A DNA stretch of 64,000 nt from Phytoactinopolyspora limicola (GTDB lineage: Bacteria > Actinomycetota > Actinomycetes > Jiangellales > Jiangellaceae), in NCBI RefSeq assembly GCF_011320225.1, contig NZ_JAAOEN010000002.1, positions 184,574 to 248,573 of the forward strand, read 5' to 3'. Below are positions 45,423 to 59,624 of this stretch, one piece after another (within the stretch, counting starts at the first letter, position 1; each line of letters opens with the position of its first letter). A model generated the notes under the pieces. That model searched no databases. It worked only from the letters and a program-made list of their open reading frames with translations, and was not told the DNA's origin. A program made the translations under genes and the position numbers.

Positions 45423-45543
45423 GTGATCGTCAGCTGATTCTCGCCCCATGCCCCGGTGATCGTGAGCTGGTTCCGGTCGCTATAGCGACACATTCCTGCA
45501 CATGATCACCGGCGGCGAGGGCCGAAAGCGGCTCACGATCACC
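45423..45543. repeat. GATC-cored repeat cluster between fmdA and amiS
   Basis: Direct repeat GTGATCGTCAGCTGATTC (45423-45440) and GTGATCGTGAGCTGGTTC (45456-45473), 16 of 18 identical, 33 bases apart. GGTGATCGTGAGC (45455-45467) is inverted exactly as GCTCACGATCACC (45531-45543). Between them a 14-base palindrome GTCGCTATAGCGAC (45476-45489). Confidence 0.75.
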
Positions 45544-45580
45544 ACAGTCGGCACGGCGTGCCGAACCGGAGGTGACATCA

Positions 45581-46087
45581 TTGCTTGGCCTCGTCTTGCT
45601 CTATGTCGGTGCCGTCCTCTTCGTCAACGGCATCTGGCTCCTCGGCCGGATCAACGCCCGAGAAGTCGCCATCATGAACGTCTTCACCGGGCTCGTCGGC
45701 CTGGTGGTGGCGATCTTCGCCATCTCCCAACAGGATCTCGATTCGATCCAGCTGGCCGGCTATGTCCTTCTCTTCGCCTTCACCTACCTGTGGGTGGCCT
45801 ACAACCAGTACATCGACGCGGAAGGCTCCGGACTAGGCTGGTATTGCCTGTTCGTCGCCATCACCGCTGTTCCGGTCTCGATCATCACGTTGTCGGATAC
45901 CGGTGGTGACACCTTCCTCGTGTGGCTAGGCCTCAGCTGGGCCGCGTGGGCCGTGCTGTGGTTCCTGTACTTCCTGCTGCTGGCGCTCAAACGCCCCATC
46001 CAGCAGTTCGCCGCCTACGTCACCATCGCAGTAGGGGTCGGGACTGCCTGGCTGCCCGGATTCCTGGTACTCAACGACTACATCTGA
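45581..46087 (+). CDS. amiS: AmiS/UreI-family amide/urea channel
   Basis: 168 aa, six hydrophobic helices: GLVLLYVGAVLFVNGIWLLG at the start and WVAYNQYIDAEGSGLGWYCLFVA in the middle are AmiS/UreI hallmarks. It lets formamide or short amides/urea cross the membrane. The TTG at 45581 is chosen because GGAGG ends 8 bases before and homologues begin at this point; GTG 45572 overlaps the ribosome site. Confidence 0.88.
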   Translation: MLGLVLLYVGAVLFVNGIWLLGRINAREVAIMNVFTGLVGLVVAIFAISQQDLDSIQLAGYVLLFAFTYLWVAYNQYIDAEGSGLGWYCLFVAITAVPVSIITLSDTGGDTFLVWLGLSWAAWAVLWFLYFLLLALKRPIQQFAAYVTIAVGVGTAWLPGFLVLNDYI

Positions 46088-46088
46088 A

Positions 46089-46112
46089 CCCGAGTACCAC
46101 TGGGTATTCGGG
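46089..46112. terminator. Hairpin after amiS
   Basis: 10-bp stem CCCGAGTACC / GGTATTCGGG with one G-U pair and ACTG loop, one base past the stop codon. The rest of the gap to 46373 shows CCGCGG-rich short repeats near 46250-46270 and nothing else I can support. Confidence 0.65.
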
Positions 46113-46373
46113 AGACGTGTACGGCGGCCGCTCGGCGCGTCGCACCCGGCATCCTTGTGGTGCGGAGTGTGTGGCGTGCCGAGTGGCCCGTCCCGCACCT
46201 CCGGCCTACCGCATCCCGATAATGGTGATATGTCCACATAGGGCAGCGGACCGCCGCGGACCACCGCGGAATGATCGAGAACTTTCTTGCCGATATCGGT
46301 TAACCGCCCTGGTCGAGGGCTGCGTGGGCTGGTACCGTCACGCCACGGGTATGTAGTGGCGGAGGTGGACTTG

Positions 46374-47519
46374 ATGGCACATATCCTGGTGCTCGGTGGT
46401 GGGTTCGGTGGCTTGGCCGCCGCCCACGAGTTACGCCGTCACCTGCCGCCCAGCGACGACGTCACGGTCGTGGCTATGAGCGACAAGTTTTTCGTCGGCT
46501 TCGCCAAGCTCTGGGACGTCGCGGGGCTCCGGCCACTGCTGGACGGCACCCGGCCACTCGAACGGCTCGGGCGCCGGGGCATCCGGTTCGTCCAGGCCGA
46601 GGTCACCCATATCGATCCAGTGGCGCACAAAGTGGAGACCACCGCCGGCACACTCAGCGGCGACGGCATCATCGTGGCGCTCGGCGCCACCTACCAGCCC
46701 GCTCATTCCGCCTTGCTCGGCCAAGACGCCTACAACCTCTACCACGCCGAAGCCTTACCTGGCATCCGGGCCGCACTCGACGAACTCACCGAGGGCCGGT
46801 TGGTGGTCACCATCTTGGGTGCGCCCTACCTGTGCCCGCCGGCGCCCTTCGAGGCGACGCTGTTACTCGAGGAACGGCTGCGCAAGGAGGGCCGGCGCGA
46901 CCACGTCGACGTCGTCGTGTCCACGCCCGCCCCGCTCACCCTGCCGGTCGCCGGCGTCGACGCCAGCCGCTACCTGGCCGATCGGATGCTGGAGCGCGGC
47001 ATCACCATCCACACCGAATCCAAGGTCGACACCATCAACCACGAGTCGAACACCATCCGGTTCACCAACGGCGAGACCATCGACTGGCAGCTGCTCTTGG
47101 CAGTGCCGGCCGCGGCTCCACCCGCCGTCGTTGCCAACAGCTCGCTGGCCGGGCCGTCGGGCTGGATCGAACCCAACCGGCACACCTTTGCCACCAACGC
47201 AGACCGGGTTTATGCCGTCGGCGACTGCACCATGATCGCTACTGCTACCGCCCAACTCCCCAAGGCCGGCGTCTTCGCCGAGGCCGCCGGCAAGATCGCG
47301 GCCACCAACCTGGCCGCCGACCTCTACGGCGGAGACCACATCACCTTCGACGGCTACGGTTTCTGCTTCCTGGAGCTCCCCGGCAAACAGGTGGCCACCG
47401 TCACCGGCGACTTCTACGCCCAGCCACGGCCGGCCGTGCGGCTCACCCCGCCCGACGAAGCCAGCTTCCGCGCCAAACTCCAGTGGGAGCAGGAGCGGCT
47501 CACTGGCTGGTTAGGATAG
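46374..47519 (+). CDS. FAD-dependent pyridine nucleotide-disulfide family oxidoreductase, SQR-like
   Basis: 381 aa. N-terminal VLGGGFGGLAAAHEL dinucleotide fold, VALGATYQP, C-terminal YAVGDCTMI flavin motif. A Cys in APYLCPPAPFEA is where sulfide:quinone reductase/flavocytochrome c relatives carry one, but a full SQR cysteine trio is not evident, so substrate is open. ATG 46374 has GGAGG 8 bases before it. Confidence 0.82.
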   Translation: MAHILVLGGGFGGLAAAHELRRHLPPSDDVTVVAMSDKFFVGFAKLWDVAGLRPLLDGTRPLERLGRRGIRFVQAEVTHIDPVAHKVETTAGTLSGDGIIVALGATYQPAHSALLGQDAYNLYHAEALPGIRAALDELTEGRLVVTILGAPYLCPPAPFEATLLLEERLRKEGRRDHVDVVVSTPAPLTLPVAGVDASRYLADRMLERGITIHTESKVDTINHESNTIRFTNGETIDWQLLLAVPAAAPPAVVANSSLAGPSGWIEPNRHTFATNADRVYAVGDCTMIATATAQLPKAGVFAEAAGKIAATNLAADLYGGDHITFDGYGFCFLELPGKQVATVTGDFYAQPRPAVRLTPPDEASFRAKLQWEQERLTGWLG

Positions 47520-47611
47520 GCGACCGCGGACGTTCCGTAGCAGCCGCCGAGCCCCGACCCACCCACCCCGAATGTTGCGCGAGTCGTCAGGCCGGACAAC
47601 GTGACAAGAGG

Positions 47612-48472
47612 TTAGCCGACCGGGCGAATCAGGCCTTCCTGTGCGACGGTGGCCACCAGCCGACCATCGGCGGAGAACACCCGTCCCAGCGCAAGCCCGC
47701 GGGCTCCGGAAGCCGACGGCGCCACCTGGTCGTAGAGCAGCCACTCATCCGCTCGGAATGGCCGGTGAAACCACATCGTGTGGTCCAACGAGGCGGACTG
47801 AAGACCGGGCGCCCCGATGTACGTCTCATGCGGGACCAGGGTGGCCCCGAGCAGCGTGAGGTCGCTGGCATAGGTCAGCACACACGCGTGCAGGGTGGGG
47901 TCGTCCGGCAACACTCCAGCGGCCCGGATCCAGAGCCGAGCCAGCGCCGGGTGATCCGGCCCCTTCAACCGTCCACCAGGACGGGAGTCTCCGACATAGC
48001 GGACGTCTAGCGCGGCCCACTCCTGATCCCACGCGTCGCCGGGCATCCCGGACAGCCGTTCCAGCATTTCGCTGAGCCGTGGGCAGGCGTCCGGTTCTGG
48101 TACGTCCGGCATGACGTCCTGGTGCTCCATACCCGTCTCAGTTTTGTGGAACGACGCGGTCAGGTAGAAGATCGCGCGACCGTGCTGGCGGGCCACTACC
48201 CGGCGGGTGGAGAACGAGCCGCCGTCGCGCACCAGCTCCGCGTCGTACACGATAGGCACGGTGGGATCGCCGCCGAGCAGGAAGTACGCATGCAGGGAAT
48301 GCACCAGCCGGTCCGCCGGCACCGTACGCATGGCCGCCATCAGGGCCTGGCCAGCCACCTGCCCGCCAAACACACGCTGTAGGCGGGTCTCCGGCTGCCG
48401 GCCTCGGAACAGGTTGTCCTCGATCGTCTCGAGATCGAGCAGGGCAACAAGGTCACCAATAGAGTCAGGCAC
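47612..48472 (-). CDS. tesB: Acyl-CoA thioesterase II
   Basis: 286 aa double hot-dog thioesterase: LDLETIEDNLFRGRQP and VFGGQVAGQALMAA at the front, HSLHAYFLLGGDP, and SLDHTMWFHRPFRADEWLLYDQ near the end. Hydrolyses acyl-CoA. The GTG start overlaps the end of the PAP2 gene by 8 bases. Confidence 0.92.
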   Translation of the reverse strand: MPDSIGDLVALLDLETIEDNLFRGRQPETRLQRVFGGQVAGQALMAAMRTVPADRLVHSLHAYFLLGGDPTVPIVYDAELVRDGGSFSTRRVVARQHGRAIFYLTASFHKTETGMEHQDVMPDVPEPDACPRLSEMLERLSGMPGDAWDQEWAALDVRYVGDSRPGGRLKGPDHPALARLWIRAAGVLPDDPTLHACVLTYASDLTLLGATLVPHETYIGAPGLQSASLDHTMWFHRPFRADEWLLYDQVAPSASGARGLALGRVFSADGRLVATVAQEGLIRPVG

Positions 48473-49748
48473 GAGACGATCGTGCCATACCCGGTCCCGA
48501 GCGGCCCGGACCCTCGGGGTCCGTGGTGCGCGGCGCTAGGTTGTCCTGGAGCTGCGGTGCGCGTCGCCAGGGTGGCCGACGCTGCTCCCACCACGCCGCG
48601 ATGACGCAGATCAGCACCACGTAGAGCCAACCGGCGAGTACGTCGGCGACGTAGTGCTCTCCGCCGTACACCAGCGTGAAGGCCATCGCCAGCGGGAACA
48701 GCGCCAGCACGAGCCACAGCACCCCCGCGCTGACCGAGCCGACCGACACCCCTTTGAGCCGCCAACGGCCCCACAGATGACCGACCACCGGCCACAACGC
48801 CACCACTACCAGCAGTGAGAAACCGGCGTGCAGCGATGGCAGCGCCGCCACCGGGTTGCTCTCCGCCTGGGCGTCCTTCAACCACACGTCGGCGAACGAC
48901 AGACCAACTTCCCACCAGCCTCGGGTGGAGATCCGGGCGACCTCGTCTGAGATCTCACCCACCCGCGCCGCGTACCACGGGGGCGCGGCCGGGATCAGGA
49001 TGTAGGTCAACAAGCCGGCGTAGGTCAGTAGCAGGACACGACGGATGTAGCGGATCCACAGCGGCCGCGACCGGAAATAGAACACGGCGGCGATCGCCCA
49101 CGGCACCACGAAGTGGGTGAAATACACCACCGCGACGATGATGTCCCACCATTGCACCTGCGTGGCGTCGTACAACCGCTCTTGCAGCCACACGGTGGGC
49201 AAACCACCACCGAAGAGCCACTGCTCGACGGCGACCAGCTCACCTACCCGGACGGTCATGCCGAGTGTGTCCGCGATACCCCGGGTGTGGTCGTAGAGGA
49301 CGAGGGCGGCCAGCAACGGGATCCAGTCGATGAACACCCGCAGGTGCTGGTGCCAGGTGCGGCCGAGCCCGGCCGCCAGGATGCCCGCCACGATCCAGAC
49401 GGTCTGCCCGATCCGGTCGATCGGCAGCCCTTCGGTGATGCAATACCACGTCAACACGGCCAGGTAGATCGCGAAGCCGATCCGTCCCGGCGTGAGCCAG
49501 TCCGGCAGCACCCGGCCCAGCGGCTCCAGCCAGCCCCGCCACGATGGCGGGCGCATACCTGGTAGACCGCTTGCCGCGGTGACCTCGGTGCCATCGTCAA
49601 CACCGGTGAGATCCGTGGTGGGTCTCTCGGCCGTCGGCGGCTCGTCCGAGCCAGCATACGCACCGATTGTGTCCACGACGGCGGGCTCGTCAGGCCGTTC
49701 GGTTCCCGCCGACGGCGAGGTGGGCACCCCACCGGCCCGGCCCGTCAT
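48465..49748 (-). CDS. PAP2-superfamily membrane protein (Aur1/inositol-phosphotransferase-like)
   Basis: 427 aa from the ATG at 49748. A disordered N-terminal 70 residues, then several membrane helices and the PAP2 active-site blocks LPSLHAGFS and YGGEHYVADVLAGW; the layout resembles the PAP2_3/Aur1 group. Likely a lipid phosphatase or phosphotransferase. A GTG at 49781 is an alternative start. Confidence 0.82.
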   Translation of the reverse strand: MTGRAGGVPTSPSAGTERPDEPAVVDTIGAYAGSDEPPTAERPTTDLTGVDDGTEVTAASGLPGMRPPSWRGWLEPLGRVLPDWLTPGRIGFAIYLAVLTWYCITEGLPIDRIGQTVWIVAGILAAGLGRTWHQHLRVFIDWIPLLAALVLYDHTRGIADTLGMTVRVGELVAVEQWLFGGGLPTVWLQERLYDATQVQWWDIIVAVVYFTHFVVPWAIAAVFYFRSRPLWIRYIRRVLLLTYAGLLTYILIPAAPPWYAARVGEISDEVARISTRGWWEVGLSFADVWLKDAQAESNPVAALPSLHAGFSLLVVVALWPVVGHLWGRWRLKGVSVGSVSAGVLWLVLALFPLAMAFTLVYGGEHYVADVLAGWLYVVLICVIAAWWEQRRPPWRRAPQLQDNLAPRTTDPEGPGRSGPGMARSSRA

Positions 49749-49793
49749 GTGACCCACGTCCAGCGCTGAGCCGTTGCCCACCTGAGGCCATGT

Positions 49794-51071
49794 TTAGTCC
49801 TCGAATCGGTCCGGGTCGGGTTCTCGACTGACGTCGGCCCCGAGTTGTGTCAACTGCCCGACGAAATCAGGGTAGCCGCGGTCGATGTGATGCACCGCGG
49901 ACACTAATGTCTCCCCTTCCGCGACCAGTCCGGCCAGTACCAACCCGGCACCGGCCCTGATGTCCGTGGCCACCACCGGCGCCCCGGACAACGACTCGCG
50001 CCCGCGCACAACCGCGTGGTGACCGTCGATCCGAACGTCGGCTCCGAGCCGAGCCAGTTCGTTCACGAACATGAAGCGGGCCTCATAAACGTTCTCGGTG
50101 ATCATCGCCGTGCCGTCGGCCAGCGCATTGAGCGCGACCACCATGGGCTGAAGATCGGTGGGGAACCCAGGATACGGCAATGTGACGACGTCGATGGCGC
50201 GCGGACGGCCGGACATGGCTACCCGGAACCCGCCCTCGGCGAGGGTTTCCACTACCGCGCCGGCGGCCATCAACTTTTCCAGCACCAGCTCTAGGTGGGT
50301 GTGGCGGGCGTTGGCGACCGTAATATCTCCGCGGGTCATCAACGCCGCGACCGCCCAGGTGCCGGCCACGATACGGTCCGGCACGGTGGTGTGCTCGGAT
50401 GGCTTCAGCCGCTCGACGCCCTGCACGTGGAGGGTGGAGGTACCGGCACCCTCGATCTTGGCGCCCATGTCTACCAGCATCTGGCAGATGTCCACGATCT
50501 CCGGTTCCCGCGCCACGTTGTCGAGCACCGTCTCCCCCTCGGCCAATACCGCGGCCATGAGGATGTTCTCCGTGGCGCCAACACTCGGGAAGTCGAGGCC
50601 GATCATGGCCCCTCTGAGGCCCTTGGGAGCCCTGGCGACGACGTAGCCGTGTTGAACCTCGACGTGTGCGCCGAGCCGTTCCAGACCCGCGATGTGCATG
50701 TCCAACCCGCGCGAGCCGATGGCGTCGCCGCCGGGCAACGCGACGTCGGCGGCACCACAACGCGCGACGAGTGGACCCAGGACACAGATCGACGCCCGCA
50801 GCCGCCGAACCAGCTCATACGGCGCCTCGTGGGCGATCTTGTCCGGAACGTCGATCACGACGGTACCGTTGGTCCGCACGACGTCGGCGCCCAGTCGGCG
50901 CAACAGCTCACCCATGTAGTCGACGTCGGTAATGGTGGGGACGTCGTGCAGGGTGCTACGCCCTTCGGACAGCAAGGTGGCCGCCATGAGCTTGAGTGAG
51001 CTGTTCTTCGCGCCGGCCACGTGCACGGATCCGCGCAGCGACGCGCCGCCGGTCACTCGAAGTCTTTCCAC
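49794..51071 (-). CDS. murA: UDP-N-acetylglucosamine 1-carboxyvinyltransferase MurA, Cys-to-Asp type
   Basis: 425 aa, first committed step of peptidoglycan synthesis. [25 protein letters not shown] and [16 protein letters not shown] are normal. The active-site loop reads [12 protein letters not shown]: the catalytic Cys of E. coli MurA (Cys115) is Asp116 here, the natural fosfomycin-resistant form known from mycobacteria. The GTG at 51071 gives a normal N-terminus (VERLRVTGG); AGGAG lies 11 bases upstream. Confidence 0.95.
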   Translation of the reverse strand: MERLRVTGGASLRGSVHVAGAKNSSLKLMAATLLSEGRSTLHDVPTITDVDYMGELLRRLGADVVRTNGTVVIDVPDKIAHEAPYELVRRLRASICVLGPLVARCGAADVALPGGDAIGSRGLDMHIAGLERLGAHVEVQHGYVVARAPKGLRGAMIGLDFPSVGATENILMAAVLAEGETVLDNVAREPEIVDICQMLVDMGAKIEGAGTSTLHVQGVERLKPSEHTTVPDRIVAGTWAVAALMTRGDITVANARHTHLELVLEKLMAAGAVVETLAEGGFRVAMSGRPRAIDVVTLPYPGFPTDLQPMVVALNALADGTAMITENVYEARFMFVNELARLGADVRIDGHHAVVRGRESLSGAPVVATDIRAGAGLVLAGLVAEGETLVSAVHHIDRGYPDFVGQLTQLGADVSREPDPDRFED

Positions 51072-51131
51072 GTTGTGCTTTCTCCTGTTCAACGGTCCGC
51101 CCACCACCGGTGCCGCGCCCGCATCGGACCG

Positions 51132-51575
51132 CTAACGGACCAAGTGGCCACCGGGCGGCGCAGCTTCCAGCCACGCCAGAAACGCCGTAGACGCCGGCTC
51201 GGTCATCGAGATCTCTACCGTCGTCGGGCCCATGGAGCAGCTCAGCACCACATGCCCGGCTGGGAGCTCGAAATCTTCCTCAGCGTCCGGCTCCCGTCGA
51301 CCGCTGACCGCCAACTGACCACGCCGCACCGCGCGCTTGGGCCGAGGTGCGAAGCTGAATGTCCGGAACCACTCCAGACACTCGCCCCGATACCGACCGA
51401 TACCGAAGATCCATCCGCCCGCCCAGCCGTCCTGGCTGCCCACCCGCATACACATGTCGAACCCGCCTTCGCGCTGAAGCACGCCGCGCCGAAGGTACAG
51501 CACAACTAGAGCGGCGGCCACCAACGCCGCGAGCGCGATCAGCAGCACCGCCACCCACGTAATCAGCGCCACCAA
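51132..51575 (-). CDS. DUF2550 membrane protein
   Basis: 147 aa with one N-terminal membrane helix (about residues 4-28) and a cytoplasmic DUF2550 body: GGFDMCMRV, GWAGGWIFGIGRYRGECLEWFRTFS, CSMGPTTVEISM and a final LAWLEAAPPG. The position between atpC and murA is conserved in actinobacteria. Function unknown. Confidence 0.88.
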   Translation of the reverse strand: MVALITWVAVLLIALAALVAAALVVLYLRRGVLQREGGFDMCMRVGSQDGWAGGWIFGIGRYRGECLEWFRTFSFAPRPKRAVRRGQLAVSGRREPDAEEDFELPAGHVVLSCSMGPTTVEISMTEPASTAFLAWLEAAPPGGHLVR

Positions 51576-51610
51576 TCACCCCCGATAGGCTCCGTCGCTC
51601 CCGACTCTGG

Positions 51611-51979
51611 TTACCGTGCTCCCGCTACCCGAAGCCGGGCCTGCGCCCAGCGTGCGGTTGATTGATCCTCCGCCGCTGCGGCGAGTTCTTCCTCCACACT
51701 AGCGACATCGATCTCATCCGCAAGCTGGGCCACCTCGGCCAGCACGGCCACGTGATCTTCTGAGACGGACAGGAAACCACGGTCTACCGCCGCCACCACG
51801 GTCTCGCCGTCCGCGGTCCGCACCGTCACCGGGCCCGTGACCAGCAGCCCTAACACCGGTTCATGCCCTGGCATGATGCCGATCTCGCCCTCCGTGGTCT
51901 TCGCGACCACGATGGTGGCCGAGCCGGACCAGACCTTGCGGTCCGCCGCGACCACCTCGACGCTGAGCTCTCCTGCCAC
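51611..51979 (-). CDS. atpC: ATP synthase epsilon subunit
   Basis: 122 aa, beta-barrel plus short C-terminal helices: [43 protein letters not shown]. It links rotor and catalytic head and can inhibit ATP hydrolysis. The GTG at 51979 follows GGAAGG; a TTG at 51994 would overlap that ribosome site. Confidence 0.93.
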   Translation of the reverse strand: MAGELSVEVVAADRKVWSGSATIVVAKTTEGEIGIMPGHEPVLGLLVTGPVTVRTADGETVVAAVDRGFLSVSEDHVAVLAEVAQLADEIDVASVEEELAAAAEDQSTARWAQARLRVAGAR

Positions 51980-52027
51980 GTCTTTCCTTCCCAATCGGCC
52001 GTGGTGAGCGGGTAGTGCACCAGAAGG

Positions 52028-54477
<2,450 letters not shown>

Positions 54478-54533
54478 TGGTTAGCACCTCCTCTCACTCA
54501 CGCTGGCTGTCTGCCGTCCGTACTGCACCTGGA

Positions 54534-56225
<1,692 letters not shown>

Positions 56226-56351
56226 CTTTTCGTCCCTACTCTTTCGTCTTCGCGAACCCGTGGGTTGTCCTGTGTGGGTAGCCCTAAGTCAAGGCTCTGT
56301 CGAGTTGTCCTGTCTCAGACCAGTGTGAACGGCGCTGGTGTGGTGGCCAAA

Positions 56352-57154
56352 TTACGCCCGCCACACCCGGCTGACCTCGTCCAGCCGCTGTGCCACACTG
56401 CCATCGATCACCTCGTCGCCCACTCGGACGACGACTCCGCCCAGCACCTCCGGATCGACCTCGATCTGCAGATCGACCTCTCGGTGATAAATGCGACTGA
56501 GCACCGCCGCCAGGCGCCGCTCTTGGTCACCGCTCATCGCCGCGGCCACCTTGACCTTCGCCAGCAGCCGCTCCCGGCGCCGAGCCGACTGCTCAACCAA
56601 CGCCGGCAACACATCGCCCAGATTGCGCCCTCGGGGGTGCTGCACGAGATGCCGCACCAGGGCCGCCGTGGTGGTCTCCACCTTGCCGTCGAGCAGGTCG
56701 TCCAGCATCTGCGCCTTGGCCGCCGCGCCCACCGCCGGATCGGACAATGCCTGCCGCAGCTCGGCGTTGCCCGCCACCAGTCGGTCGACCCGGAACAGCT
56801 GGTCTTCCACCGTGTCCAGCCGGCCGGCCCGCTCCACCCCGATCAGCGCCACCTCGAAGCCGAGCAGCTCTACCGCGTCCACGACGTCGGTCCCGCTGTT
56901 CCAGCGCCGGCTGGCGAGGTCGGCTACGACGTCAAGCGTCGCGGCGCTCACCTTGCCGTCGAGCACCGACCGGACCAGCGCCACCCGGGCCGCGCTCTCC
57001 GTACCGGAATCGGCCAATGCTCCCCGCAGAGCTGGGGTAGCCGCCAGTACGGTGGAAACTTGCAGAAGCTCGGCCGACATCTCACCGTCGGCCGGCACGC
57101 GACCTGGCAGCTCGGCCCGGGCTGCCTCGAACGATGTGCGGCTGGAGCCAAGCA

Positions 57155-57155
<1 letters not shown>
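56352..57155 (-). CDS. atpH: ATP synthase delta subunit
   Basis: 267 aa stator protein, a stand-alone delta rather than the b-delta fusion of mycobacteria. Features are LGGVVVRVGDEVIDGSVAQRLDEV at the C-terminus and alanine-rich helices before. ATG shares one base with the atpF stop. Confidence 0.94.
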
Positions 57156-57999
<844 letters not shown>

Positions 58000-58806
58000 T
58001 CAGTGGTGTTCGCTCTCCGCACCCGCGATGTAAAGCGCGGTGAGGAGAGTGAAGATATAGGCCTGCAGTACTGCGATCAGGATCTCGAAGCCGGTGATGA
58101 AGAATCCCATCGCCGCAGCTCCCAGGCCGAACGGCTTGAGCGCCCATTCGGCATCGAGGAACAGGTATGTGGCTCCCGAGAAGAACAGCACGAGCATCAA
58201 GTGCCCGGCCATCATGTTGGCCACAAGACGAATGGTCAACGTCACCGGCCGCAGGATGAACGTCGAAAGAAACTCGATGGGTGTCAGCAGCACGTAGACC
58301 GGCTTCGGAACACCTGTCGGGAACAGGTTCGCCTTCATGTAGTTGCCGAATCCGTGCTTGCGGATTCCAGCCGTGTTGAACGTTACCCACGCGATGACTG
58401 CCATCAACATTGGCACGGCGACGACACTGCTGCCTGCCAGGTTCAAGAACGGAATGACACCGGCGAGGTTCATCGCCAAAATGAAGAAGAACAGGGTGAC
58501 GAGGTAAGGCAGGTAACGGCGTCCGCTGCTACCCATGATCGAGTCGATGATCTGGGTCTCGACGAAGTTGACGGCCAGCTCACCAAGCTGCTGGATTCCC
58601 CGTGGCACAACCTTCGGGTTGCGGAACGCGACGATGAAGAACGACGCGATCGCTACCGTCATGATGACCTGGATCATGTTGACCCGGGTGAACTCGAAGA
58701 TGGTTCCTTCGAACATGATCGCCGGCGGGAAGAAGTCGACCAGCGACGGAGCGTGGAATCCGTCGTCCTCAGCGGCGAGTGTGACCGTCGTCGTGAGTGC
58801 GCTCAG
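58000..58806 (-). CDS. atpB: ATP synthase a subunit (start codon uncertain)
   Basis: About 268 aa membrane proton channel: NLAGVIPF, ILRPVTLTIRLVANMMAGHL with the essential Arg, and FEILIAVLQAYIFTLLTALYIAGA. No ATG/GTG in a sensible place: the next ATG (Met in AIMFEGTIFEF) would cut conserved N-terminal residues. A CTG at 58806 has GGAG 6 bases before it and is my best guess; a TTG at 58884 is the alternative. It overlaps the upstream small gene. Confidence 0.9.
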   Translation of the reverse strand: MSALTTTVTLAAEDDGFHAPSLVDFFPPAIMFEGTIFEFTRVNMIQVIMTVAIASFFIVAFRNPKVVPRGIQQLGELAVNFVETQIIDSIMGSSGRRYLPYLVTLFFFILAMNLAGVIPFLNLAGSSVVAVPMLMAVIAWVTFNTAGIRKHGFGNYMKANLFPTGVPKPVYVLLTPIEFLSTFILRPVTLTIRLVANMMAGHLMLVLFFSGATYLFLDAEWALKPFGLGAAAMGFFITGFEILIAVLQAYIFTLLTALYIAGAESEHH

Positions 58807-59044
58807 GGTCTTCTCCGTTGGTATCGGGGCTCGGGTAGGCTTCCCGGCCGTACCGTTTGTAGATGATGTAGCCGGACAGAACAAATCCGATGACGATGCC
58901 TGTCGGCAAGCCGAACGACACGTCAGCGAATCTATCCACCCCAAAGCCGAGCAGTCCGTACAGGGTCGGCCCGGCGATCAGGGTGCCCATGATGTGCCAG
59001 ACAATGGACTCCCCGCCATGCGGGAGATGTGCCCGTTCACTCAT
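58769..59044 (-). CDS. AtpZ/AtpI-like small membrane protein of the ATP synthase operon
   Basis: 91 aa with two membrane helices: HIMGTLIAGPTLYGLLGFGVDRF and GLPTGIVIGFVLSGYIIYKRYG, the AtpZ-type pattern (GxxxG...D...G). Charged tail rich in Asp/Glu/Arg. Probably assists assembly of the c-ring or ion supply, by homology of position. ATG 59044 has GGGG upstream. Confidence 0.75.
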   Translation of the reverse strand: MSERAHLPHGGESIVWHIMGTLIAGPTLYGLLGFGVDRFADVSFGLPTGIVIGFVLSGYIIYKRYGREAYPSPDTNGEDPERTHDDGHTRR

Positions 59045-59083
59045 GCGGCGCCCCGACCATACCAAGTGCGGTCCACTGCCGAC

Positions 59084-59605
59084 TCACGCACCCCCGGCCT
59101 CCAACTTTTGTTGGCCGCCGAGCGGGTCATCGCCACCCTTCTCCTGCGAGTCTCGCGCTACCTCGACGTACGGAATTCGAGTGCGCATGACAATCAAGAC
59201 CTCGGCGGCGAGCCAACCAGCCACACCAACGACGAGGGCGATGAAGAGGGCGGTGCGGTGGTAAAAGCTCGCGTCCTTGATCAACGCCATGACCACCATC
59301 AGAACGATGATCTTCAGGATCCATGAGCCGGCCACGACCCCGACGAACTGGGTGTTGTCCATCCGAGCCGCCAGCACACCGGTAAGAACCGTGGCGCCGA
59401 AGAACACCGCCGGTAGCGCTAGCCCGAGCAGAACCCCGAGTCCGACCTCTGAACCACCCAGCAGCCAACCGGCCACGGTGGCCACCGGCAGCAAGACGGC
59501 CAACCCGGCCCCAGTCAGGATCAGGACCCGCCGCATGGTCGTCAGGAACGACGTAGCTCCGGGAACCGGCGACGCCGCACTGGAAGTCTCGGAAGTCTTG
59601 GACAC
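59084..59605 (-). CDS. atpI: AtpI-like membrane protein upstream of the ATP synthase
   Basis: 173 aa with four membrane helices from about residue 24 (VLILTGAGLAVLLPVATVAGWLLGG; FFGATVLTGVLAARM; WILKIIVLMVVMALI; ALFIALVVGVAGWLAAEVLI). Matches the size and topology of ATP synthase protein I in actinobacteria. GTG 59605 sits 8 bases after TAGGCT, as in leaderless mRNAs; ATG 59524 region (MRRVLIL) is the alternative. Confidence 0.75.
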   Translation of the reverse strand: MSKTSETSSAASPVPGATSFLTTMRRVLILTGAGLAVLLPVATVAGWLLGGSEVGLGVLLGLALPAVFFGATVLTGVLAARMDNTQFVGVVAGSWILKIIVLMVVMALIKDASFYHRTALFIALVVGVAGWLAAEVLIVMRTRIPYVEVARDSQEKGGDDPLGGQQKLEAGGA

Positions 59606-59624
59606 GGTCCCAAAGCCTACGTTG

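Noticed and set aside
45518..45531. GGGCCGAAAGCGGC near amiS as a DevR-like box
   Set aside because: Only the left half matches and it lies inside the repeat cluster; probably chance.
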